Origin: Heliopora coerulea
Lineage: Eukaryota; Cnidaria; Anthozoa; Scleralcyonacea; Helioporidae
Direction of reading: 5' to 3'
Length of the DNA stretch: 64,000 bases
Assembly (NCBI GenBank): GCA_030142905.1
Contig: JASJOG010000422.1
Coordinates: 62,001-126,000, forward strand
Position numbers and translations under genes: made by a program. Under the pieces are notes generated by a model that saw only the letters and a list, made by a program, of their open reading frames with translations, was not told the DNA's origin and made no database searches. Shown piece by piece: positions 1 to 13,511 of the stretch. Position 1 is the stretch's first letter. Every line of letters begins with the position of its first letter.

Positions 1-1340
1 TAAGCTCTAGCGCAATTGCAGTTTCCAGAAATCGTCGGTGAAAATTTTTATGCGCGGCCCACACAGAGGGTTTTTGCCGTTCAAAGTTGAAGCTAACATC
101 TTTAATTTATTGATAGGGTCTGATAACGGCAAGATAGCAAACAGGGCTGTCCCGAAAAACAAACACCAAGTTACGTGACAACACGACAGCCCAAAATACA
201 AGGACCATATTCCTTAATTGTAAAGAATACCAGCGTTTCTTCATAAAATTTCTCAAAATTACTACCTTCTTGTTATACGTGCTTGTGAAAGAAAGTTGTA
301 TCACCGTAAATTTTCAGGCTGGTTTAATTCAGATATTTCAGAGTGCCTTTTATTTGGGAAATTATATTTCATTTACAAAGCAGTAACTGCCCTTCAGTTG
401 GTAAGTGTTAAAAAAAAAATATTCTTCAGATTGCAGAAATTCGACGAGGAGAAATTGTCCGGTGCATCTTTTCAGAATCATTTTGATTATTTCACCCACG
501 AATATTCACGTTTCTTTGCATAAAAATAAATTAGAAAAAATTATACAGTACAAAATAGGTTAGGGCTAAGATTATTAACTCCTCCAGGGACTAGTTAACT
601 AATTACTACGTCCGGTGACGTGAGTTCAATTTGGGACCAAGCAAAAAGCGTAAGCTCGTGGTACCATCTTTCTGCCAACGAATAACGAGACCGAGTTACC
701 TATTAGTAGACACTCGACGGAAGGCCAGGGAGAGTTCACTATCACTAATGGAAAAGGAGGACGAGTTGTCTAATTCTTCAAGCATAAATTTGGTCATTAC
801 GGAATAAAAGTTAACAGGTTTTAGTCTCAATTAGGACGATTCGTGATAAAAAGGGAATTTTCATTCGCAATTATCAACTTATTTAATATCAGCCAATAGT
901 AAACGGTACGATAACCAATCAAATTGGAAGATTTATGACAAAAAAAATGCAAAATTTATACTAAAATTTGAACACATTACTCTACACCTATTCTGTTCAG
1001 GTCGGTGTCACGAACCCCAGATAACTTATCCAGCAGATACATCCATTCGAGTGAACAGTGCCATTCATGCTTCGAACTATGAAACTTAAATTTTATTTGC
1101 CGATTAGCACTAATTAACAAACAAAATATTACTTCAGTGTCCCTCTGCTGTGATAGAAATATGAATGACATCATTTCAACCGGAAGAATGCCGAGTAGAA
1201 ACATGAGGTGTAGCCGAGTGTTTTCTGCTAAAATGGCGTCGTGAATAATGTTACTATTACATCAGAGACACGAAAGCTGTTTTTTATTTGTTTTATAACA
1301 CAACCATGGACTTTACGAATTGGGGTGGCGTCGCCCATGT
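1..1340. other. Non-coding stretch, no gene seen
   Basis: AT-rich sequence with only short open frames that lack splice signals or recognisable domains. A homopolymer A run lies near 411-419. I see no convincing exon, tRNA or transposon end before about 1350. Confidence 0.5.
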
Positions 1341-1357
1341 CTCTGTACTCTGTTTAA

Positions 1358-1684
1358 CAATTAGATCATGAGCTCGGGATTTCTATGGGGTGATAAGTTG
1401 ACGAGGGCGAAGCCCAAGTCGACTATAACCTCATAGAAATCGAGAGCGAATAATCTAATTGTTTTAGTAGAAACACACTTTGCAAAGAACATTTTTTGTC
1501 TGCCCTGGGATTGCACTTTTAAGTAAGCATTCTATTTTGTAAGCATTCTATTCAGAAACTTCACAAAAACGAGAGGCGGAAGCCATTTTCACTACTCGCT
1601 ATCTATCGACATATAGATAGCGAGTAGCGTAGCCAATCAGAATGCAGCATTTGCAATAGTACTCGACTAAGTTTCTATTAATTG
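1358..1684. mobile_element. MITE-like palindromic element, copy 1
   Basis: This stretch shares a long near-identical block with 11011-11288. Both contain an inner hairpin (CTACTCGCTATCTATC and its complement, near 1597-1627) and end in AGTTTCTAYTAATTG. At the left end a second inverted repeat pairs CAATTAGAT (1358) with ATCTAATTG (about 1452-1460), with ATTTCTATGGGGT pairing to ACCTCATAGAAAT between them. There is no coding capacity. The two-copy palindromic structure fits a non-autonomous DNA transposon; the superfamily is not determined. Confidence 0.65.
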
Positions 1685-1834
1685 CTAAATATAACATGAT
1701 GACGTCAGTCGTGTCTCTGTGTTCTGAGGGGAAATCCAATCTGAGGGTTATGTAGGATGCTTTTCATTTTTTAAAAGTAAATAGCCCATGATTAAGTGGA
1801 TAGAATTTAAATTTCGTTGCTCAATACGTGGATA

Positions 1835-2145
1835 CATAGGCGTACGGGGCGGGGGAACAGGGGGGCAACTACTCCCCCCCCAAAAAAAAAAAAATTTGGA
1901 GAAGACCAGATTCGGGCAAATAGCTCTGTTAGAATTGGGAAAAATAAATTTCTAAGCGTGATTAAAACAAAAATCGATAACGATGAACAAGAGTTTGGAT
2001 ATTATCGTGCATTCAGGTTGCAATATATATACCGTGTGCAGTATGTAATTCTTATTCCCAGGTTTTTTCTAACTAAACATTCGAGCAGAGCGATTCGGGC
2101 AGATCGTCTCTGCCCCCCAAAATGATTAGGGCCTGTACGCCTATG
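1835..2145. mobile_element. Non-autonomous hAT-like element with 8-bp TSD
   Basis: A 311-bp element bounded by terminal inverted repeats: it starts CATAGGCGTAC and ends GTACGCCTATG. It is flanked by a perfect 8-bp duplication CGTGGATA (1827-1834 and 2146-2153). An 8-bp target duplication with short TIRs is typical of hAT elements. A C-run/A-run lies inside near 1872-1894. The 102-codon open frame across it has no recognisable domain and is not a gene. Confidence 0.8.
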
Positions 2146-2243
2146 CGTGGATAGCACTGTTCGCTCTCTCGGATAAGCTGTGCGGACTTCGTACAAGCAG
2201 CCCTGACTTATAACATCATTGGTTTGTCGGTTTAATACTTCAT

Positions 2244-4926
2244 TCAAGTGCTGCCTTGTCGCTGTAGCTCTTCTAACTCATCCAGTTCCTTTTCATATTT
2301 AATCGCCATTTTTTCCATTTCATGATGTTCACCCTCACCGTCTTTAAGCCGCTTCGTGAAGTGACCTATTTCGGCGGCTTTCTCCGGACCAAACAGCTCT
2401 TCGTCGAAAGAGAAAAGTCTTTCAAATGACAAAATTAACGATTTGCGCATGGCCATTTTCTTCGTTGGGGCACATTTCACGGCAAACGTATAGCGTGGAC
2501 CTGGAAAACAAGCGTATTACATGCATTTACCAACGCAGGAATGCCATTTACTTCGTTTTCCAACAAGTTCCTTTTTCTCTCTTTCCCTTTTCTCGCCTCC
2601 GGGTCCCCTCCTAGGCTACATAATTTATGCACATTTCATACCTGATTAATGGTACAACGTTACCTTAATTCTGCCAAACTCGCATCAGTCTTCTAAGCAT
2701 TATTTAGCATGATTTTACATTACTTTACGCATAATTACTGTGGTGGAACCACGGGAGTGACATTTTTATGACATTCCATCCCACTAGGAAACGACATTTA
2801 ATATTGTAGTGACATTAATAAATACAGGGTTTCTTTAAAAGCTGAATCAGCTTCAAAAAATCTCAAAAGGAGGTTAAGTTGCGAGTATTGGTGGCACAAT
2901 GCTAGCACAAGTATCTTTCACTTTGGTGATCAGGATTTGATTACAGTTTTGTGTACTAGTAGTTGTCCAATTGTAGTTAACTTGGCCACATTTGAGAAGA
3001 ATGTTGTCCAGTTTGACTCAACCAAATACTTCAGGTTTTCTCTAAGCTCACTGATTGGAGTATATGCAATGAGGCTGGGGTGTTCTCTGACCATACACGA
3101 CTTCTCTACCACATAATATTCTGCATGATTCCAGAAAACCTTGGTTTCATGTCACTCCACACATGGACTCATCTCACAGACCTAATATTACTCTACTTCA
3201 ATCCACCCAAGGGCACATCACTCGTATCTGTATCACCCAATATAATCCAATTCCTAACTCATTCTAATCCATATTGCTATACTAATCCTGCTAGCTATCA
3301 TTAACAGGTTATTAAATTTTACAAATTCAGGGATACTAAATACACATTGTCAGCACAACCACAAGGGCAAAATTTCAGGCGTAATATGGCATTTTAATCG
3401 TTCAAACTGATATATTGCCTTCCACCACTGATTATCTGGAATCCTACCAGTATGCTTAAACTGCCAGGATATTATGGAGGATATTCCAAAGTTTTTCTTG
3501 GCTTAACTGCCATGGTTTTGCTAAGACAATAAAAATTGACATTCTTATGTTATTTAACTTTTCTCAAACTTTTATTACCCATTTGAGGGAGGACAATAGC
3601 ATTCCCTTAGCTGTGACTCTTTTGCTAATATTTTACCCAACAACCAGCAATCTTTGAGTTATTTTTTTTTTAATTATTAAAAAAAGAATCCATCAAGCCA
3701 ATAACACTCTACAAACCCTTGAATGCAGGAGAAGGAGGCCTTGCCGAATGCCAGATGGTCCCATGAAACACCACCAGCCGTCCAAACCTTGGTCGCACAA
3801 CAGCAAAAATTTCATCATCATTGTAGAAAATGGTCTCCCCATAGTAATTCTCAGTCCAGTTAGGGGTCAAGTACACAAGTAAGGTGTGGTCATTCTCGTA
3901 ATCAAGGCAATCTTGGTGAGTCTTAGGATGATGCCATGTCTGAATATTATTACAGGACACATCATATGGGTGGTAACTTTTGCTACCAGTGGTGATGGTA
4001 ACAGCTTCATGCAAAATTGACCAGAGGTCACTTTTTAAGAGATTTGACACATCAAGACCTAGAATCCACATTACATTATCCTCGCTGTCAAGACCAGGTG
4101 GGTGATAGTTGTAAACACCTTGGTCGATTTTTTCAAGAAAGTGATTCAACTCTTCTTGGGTAAAAACATCATCATAAACCACAATCTTTTTACTGTCAGC
4201 CATCTGAAACTGTTTGCTGACGTGTTTTGCAATCTGCCAAGAGCTCTCCCTTGGGGATAAGGTAAACTTTATGTCATTGAATTCAGGTGGTGGGTTAGAA
4301 ACACGAAGGGATTCAAAATTTGATGTGATGCTCAGTGATATCATCATTAGGTTTTGTTTGGTGTTCATTGATGGTGGGTTGATGATGGACCTTATAGTTG
4401 AAGGAACTACTATCACACGGCCATTTCTTGGCTGAATACTTTCGATATATTCACCATTCTTGTCAAAAAGTGACATCTCTCCATAGGAATTCTTCTTCCA
4501 ATTTTGACAGATGAATACAAACAAGGTAACAGCAGTTAAATCATCATTTTCCCGAATTTGTGGAAAATCTCCCCGAAGCAATACACTCCCTCGGACGTTA
4601 AAAGGCCACAGTTTGTGAGATTCTTTGCTGTAATTCAAGTGAAGTACTGCCACCTGTTTCAGAGATTTCCAGGAATCCCTCTCTGAGAACAGAACATCCT
4701 GATAGGTTATTGAATGCCAAACAGTATTCCAACCTGACAGCTCTTCCTCTTTGGCGAAGACTGATCGCTGTTTCCAAGTTAAAATATCCGACACAAAGTC
4801 AGTAATCTCGTCCAAGTTTGATTCAGTAAGTACATCATCGTAGATCTGTATTTTATCGCCACCTGGTGCAGGGTGTACAAGACATACGAATGCAAATATA
4901 ATGTGCATGAATACCACTTCATTCAT
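2244..4926 (-). CDS. Tandem 2OG-Fe(II) dioxygenase, secreted/ER, first domain degenerate
   Basis: Two coding exons, 3717-4926 and 2244-2500, predict 488 aa. A hydrophobic N-terminus (residues 4-20) looks like a signal peptide. Residues about 24-215 and 246-424 are two similar prolyl-4-hydroxylase-like 2OG oxygenase folds. The second keeps the iron ligands H337-x-D339 and H393 and a candidate 2-oxoglutarate-binding R406. The equivalent positions of the first are R118-G-D120 and R179, so both histidines are gone. Exon 1 can be read to a stop at 3709, but that stop sits inside a donor (AAGG|GTTTGT). Splicing there to the acceptor at 2500/2501 keeps phase and supplies the GPRYTFAVK strand that the fold needs. 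The tail (about 425-488) is charged and helical. GTTTGT donors also occur in neighbouring genes. The substrate is unknown. Confidence 0.75.
2887..3050 (+). repeat. Dispersed repeat, copy A (intron of 2OG gene)
   Basis: Shares a diverged but clear block with 19810-19935. Both read GTGGCACA...CTTTCAC/CTCTCAC, then TTGAGAAGAATGTTGTCCAG or its variant, then TTTGACTCWACCAA and CAGGTTTTCTCT. It lies in the intron between the two exons of the 2OG oxygenase gene. No coding function is inferred. Confidence 0.55.
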
Positions 4927-4929
4927 CGC

Positions 4930-7000
4930 GTAAATATCTCTTTCCGTCGCTGCTGTCCTGTATAGTATCGACCAATAATCCTAGGAATTATATTTATTAC
5001 AGTTTTGCTTAAATTTACAAGCAAAATATCCATATTCGACATCAACTGATCTCTGCCCTCCATTACGAGTTGACATTGAGCTGGGCTCACTAACAACCGG
5101 GGGGTTATTGATGCAGAAGCGCAGAAGAATTTTCACAGTAAAATGAAAAGAACAGTTATTTTCCGAATTTAAATGTGTAACCACTTACTCCAAGCTCAAA
5201 CTACTCATAATCATTTATTAAGTTTATTCACTTTTCCATTCATTCGTTCGTTTGTTCGTCCGTCTGTGCAGTTGCGTGGCTAAACCTTCGTTTTGTTTGT
5301 GTTTTTTTTTTTGTTTTTTTTTGGGGGGGGGTTCCGGGAGTTCAAAGCACGGCTAGGGGGAATTTTGACCCTGGAGTGAACCTACTGGTTAAATTTAGAC
5401 ACCCAAATACTGATTCGAGGCAATCTAAGATGTTTTGTATTGTATCCCAGGTAATAACGTGGGGGCATTCCCTTAGCCACGCTACTGCGTCTATCCTCCC
5501 ACTTATTCATTCGTTTATTAGTTTGTTCGTTTGTTTGATTTTTTATTTATTTCCCGATCAGTTATTGACTTATTTATCAGTAAAATATGTTGTGTAGGGG
5601 AAGAAACTAACAGTTTAAGTATTCTAAGTTATACAACATGAGATATGAAAAATAACTTCCCTCAGACGAAACTGTGCATTCGTCAATAACCCTCCATGAG
5701 TTTTCCTAAAAATCGAATGAAAGACAGTTTGTATTTGTTGCAAGAACAGCAATAAACAGCTGAAGCCCTCCCCTACTATTGTCAGGGCAGCCAGTCTGGT
5801 GGTGCAAAAGCTGCTTAGTGTTACCTGGTTTCCCATTTAATCGAAAGGATCAAATTAGATTCTATCAAAAACTAAATTAATCGTAGAGCGTTACGACTTC
5901 GTGGTCCGAGACACTCAACTCATGGGACACGATTGACACGGTATGTCCAAGGCTCAGTCTTTGGAGCAATGCTTTCCTAATTTATGTCAATAACTTTCCC
6001 TTATGTCTTGACTACACTGAACCATCAATATGTGCTGACGACATAAATACCGTACATATACCACACATCGGCATAGTATTAAAAAGGTGTCCGATGACAC
6101 AAGGCTTTTACATCAATGTAGACCTTTTATTTCAAGGGAACCCGTTATTCATAAGTATACCTCACTAGTTGACCCTTACATTTAAAATATTGTCACGTGC
6201 TTCTGTGGCGTTGGTGTGACAGTGCTCAAGGGTAAAATTCAAACAATCTAAAATCAAAAGGCAAAAATTTTGATTGGGGTCAGATGTTATACATCTTCAA
6301 CTGAGGCCCTAAACCAAGTTGGCTGGTTACCTTTGTAAACAAGCTTTTGAAGTGTAAAATCAAACATCGACTTGGCACCAGAATTGTCTTATTAAATTTT
6401 TTAAGGAAAAAGACGTAGTTACTCATTCAGAAGATCTCTCGGAAAACAAGCTTGGCGTTGTAATGATTAAGCAAAATGTATCATAGAAAGTTTCGTAAAC
6501 TTTGTTTCTGAAATACATCTTGGGTGATGCATCAATTTTCTGTCTTAAGTTGCATAACAAATTTACTTCTTGTTTACGCGTATTTTCATTAGTCGTTACT
6601 CACGATACTTCATACTTGATACTTATTTGCGGCACATCAAAAGGTCAGTATTGTAGAATTATTATGTCCAACCTACACTTACTTACACAGCAAAATAAAC
6701 TAAACTAAACGTACTTTTTATGGAAGTCATATTTACCGAATATAATAAATCAAATTCTTACTGAAAAGCCACAACAATCGCAAAATAATGAAACATGGAG
6801 ATAACAGCGAAAAGAATTAAAATGAAAGGATTCTATAAAGAAAATTCTTTCTCATGCTCGCTGCATTAACGCCACCACTGCTAGTCAACGTGGTGAAACC
6901 AGCGGAGACCAATTTCAGTTACTTGTGTGTCTAAAAAGTTTATTCTGCTTTGCTATCCTTTTCAATTTCTTTTGCTCTCCAACTTTGAAAACGTCGTGTT
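4930..7000. other. Intergenic, no gene seen
   Basis: Upstream of the 2OG oxygenase gene and downstream of the TRIM-TLDc gene. Contains a G/T homopolymer patch (about 5303-5330) and short degenerate TTCG/TTTG stretches near 5235-5265 and 5505-5540. Open frames are short, have no domain and lack splice context. Confidence 0.5.
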
Positions 7001-7007
7001 TCGTCCC

Positions 7008-10942
<3,935 letters not shown>

Positions 10943-11010
10943 AATGCGTACTATCAGGCTGGAATTGAAATCGAAAGTAACTGCTAATCCGGCATCACGA
11001 ATTTGTTCTC

Positions 11011-11288
11011 AAGTTTCTACTAATTAACGATTAGATTATCACCTCATCGAAATCGAGAACGAGTAATCTAATTGTTTTAGTGGAAACACACTTTGCAAAG
11101 AACATTTTTCGTCTTCTCTGGGATTGCACTTTCAAGTAAGCATTCTATTTCGTCTTCAGAAACTTCACAAAAACAAGAGGCGGAAGCCATTTTCGCTACT
11201 CGCTATCTATCGACGAATAGATAGCGAGTAGCATAGCCAATCAGAATGCAGCATTTGCAATAGTACTCGACTAAGTTTCTACTAATTG
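11011..11288. mobile_element. MITE-like palindromic element, copy 2
   Basis: Near-identical to 1358-1684 over most of its length, including the CTACTCGCTATCTATC hairpin (about 11197-11230) and the end AGTTTCTACTAATTG. The sequence AGTTTCTACTAATT also occurs at the left edge (about 11012-11025). It lies just upstream of the TRIM-TLDc start, so it could overlap promoter sequence. Confidence 0.65.
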
Positions 11289-11494
11289 AATTTAAATATT
11301 TAGAGTTGGTACGCCATGTGACTAGTGTGAGGTATAGATATTACATAATTTATCACAAGATATATTTTCAGGTACTGCTTATGGATTAATTGCGCGCGCA
11401 TTTTAGGACTAAACTTCGCAGGAGTAGGATTTCCACGCGCCTGGGAGGCATTTGCAACAATTCAAAATCACATTTATATATACGAAAAGTCCGA

Positions 11495-11580
11495 CTGCCC
11501 CAGCCAGAAATTGAATCCAAGGTCTCCGAATCTACGTATCGGTGTTCCGACCTCTGAGCTACTGAGACACGGCTTCACAT
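11495..11580 (-). repeat. tRNA-like sequence, probable SINE remnant
   Basis: Read on the minus strand, this stretch has an A-box-like TAGCTCAGAGGTCGG and, about 35 bp later, a B-box-like TTGGATTCAATTTC, in tRNA order. The stems do not pair well enough for a functional tRNA. A tRNA-derived SINE head is the simplest reading. Confidence 0.4.
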
Positions 11581-11732
11581 ATACTGAATTGACCACCATT
11601 CTCAATTCTCTAACCGGAAGACATCTCATGTTCACAACGTAGAGTGGAGCCTCTCAGGCGACTTCCTCAAGTAGCAGAGTGATACACGACTCTTGTATAC
11701 AGGAGGCTTTTAAACAACGTTTTATGAGGAGA

Positions 11733-11798
11733 GGATTTGATACGATCACATTTTTTGTATATATAAATGTGATCGTATCAAATCCTCTCTTCATATAT
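11733..11798. repeat. Short hairpin at the 3' border of the LINE fragment
   Basis: GAGAGGATTTGATACGATCACAT is followed, after an AT spacer, by its complement. The right arm (11768-11798) is repeated directly at 12777-12807, on the other side of the LINE fragment. Confidence 0.7.
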
Positions 11799-12798
11799 GG
11801 TGATTGCTACATCTTTAGCAGATGATGGCCGCCTATAACAGTCTGCTTTATTGGTCTTATTGCGCCGTTCATGGCCTCTCTGGTGACTGCGGAGACCAGC
11901 GTTCGACTTCATTGGCTTTAGGCATATGTGGCAGATGAACTCCGTTTGTTTGACAGGATTAACTGGATCAGGATGCTTAACAGCATTCTTGTGTACGAGC
12001 ATGTACCTTTTCAGTCCAGCTGATGTTTTGCAGATTTTGTTGCAAAATAAACAAGTGGTATTGCCAAGATGGGGAGGTAGATTGTCACCACTAGCTGTCT
12101 TCCAATTATTGTCATGCACTTTCAGATGGTTCACATAGCCTGCTTTGGACAAGAGCACCCGATCACACATATCACACTTCCAAGATTGCTTGTCGGCCGG
12201 CAGGTCTGGGTGACATCCTTTCCGAAGACCACGTTTCATCTGAGCGTACTTAATGCACTTATCCTCAAAAGTGCTGCACCCTCCCATAACGGAGTTCCTC
12301 CGTTGTGCACGATTCAGTGCCAGTTTCTCCCAGTCTTGCATATTTATACACAGTGGCTTCAACTTGTCCTTAAGGTTATCTTTAAACCTTTTCCTGGGCT
12401 TATGTTGTGGACGCTTCTCTGTCTTCAGCTCCCCATAGAAGACTTGTTTAGGAAGCCGGTTATCCTCCATCCTCACAATGTGTCCAGCCCAGCGCATTTG
12501 ATTATGGATGATCATGGCTTCAATACTCATACATTGAGACCTTTGGAGGATGATAATGTCGGGAGTAAATGACTGCCAACTAATGTTAAGAATGCGCCGC
12601 AGACATTTCTGATGAAATCGTTCCAGCCATTTGATGTGCTTCCGATATATTGTCCAAGTCTCAGATGAGTAGAGTAAAGATGTCAGAACACAGGTTTTAT
12701 ATACACTGGTTTTTGTTCTGATGGCAATGCCACGGTCTGACCATATGGTCTGTGATCGTATCATATGATCACGGTCTGTGATCGTATCAAATCCTCTC

Positions 12799-12803
<5 letters not shown>
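11778..12803 (-). mobile_element. Non-LTR retrotransposon (LINE) 3' fragment with C2H2 fingers
   Basis: An open frame of about 341 codons encodes the end of a reverse transcriptase ORF of the animal LINE type (TSLLYSSETW, RRILNISW, MRWAGHIVRM, LPKQVFYGE, KPRKRFKD). Three C2H2 fingers follow: CDMC..HLKVH, CLFC..YMLVH and CHIC..HQRGH. The catalytic RT core and the endonuclease are absent, so this is a 5'-truncated, inactive copy. Its first 15 or so codons are read from the flanking repeat, not the element. Direct repeats of 31 bp bracket it (11768-11798, 12777-12807), longer than a usual target duplication. An AT dinucleotide run follows at about 12803-12850. Confidence 0.85.
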
Positions 12804-12836
<33 letters not shown>

Positions 12837-13511
12837 TATATATATGTATGTATATAAACCATTGAAAAGTTGATATGATAGTTATAACGATAGATACCTT
12901 AAAACTATGTGGAGATTAAAATTGATGTAAAATCATACTATTGATATGTTACCCAGTAGATATATAGATCAATATTTTATTCCTAATCAATGATGTGGTT
13001 AATTTATCCTTAGTAAAAGTATTTATACTAACGTCTTTAGAAGCCGACTTCACCGAAGTTCCATCCTCTCTCATCGCCGATGCCACACTAAGTTAAGTAA
13101 TGTTGTTTCTGTATTATGTGCAGTGAGGGTCGTCCTTTCCTTTCAAAAAATCCTTCAAACGTCCCTGACTTAGTGACTTGCCATTTTTAAGCATTAAGAA
13201 AAATTAAGTAAAATATATATTAAAATATATATTATAAAAAAAATTAAGTAAAATATATATTTTTCTTTATCCCATGATCTGATTGAAGATGCCTCTCATT
13301 TTTTTTTCCTTTATGAAAATATTAAATGTTTCGAAAGCACTTAATTATTAATAGATGACTTTTTAAGAACGATGATAGCTGAATCCTCCCAAATATGTAT
13401 GGAAAAAAATTATCCTGGAAAAACAGCTGACAGTTCATAACAGTTTTTGACTTCGTAAGGAATGTGATAACGTTTTTATTACTTTTGGTGGAGATGAGAT
13501 TGTATGACAAT

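Noticed and set aside
1817..2125. 102-codon open frame
   Set aside because: It spans the hAT-like element and its C/A runs; not a gene.
12114..12572. 152-codon plus-strand open frame
   Set aside because: It lies antisense to the LINE coding sequence and has no domain of its own.
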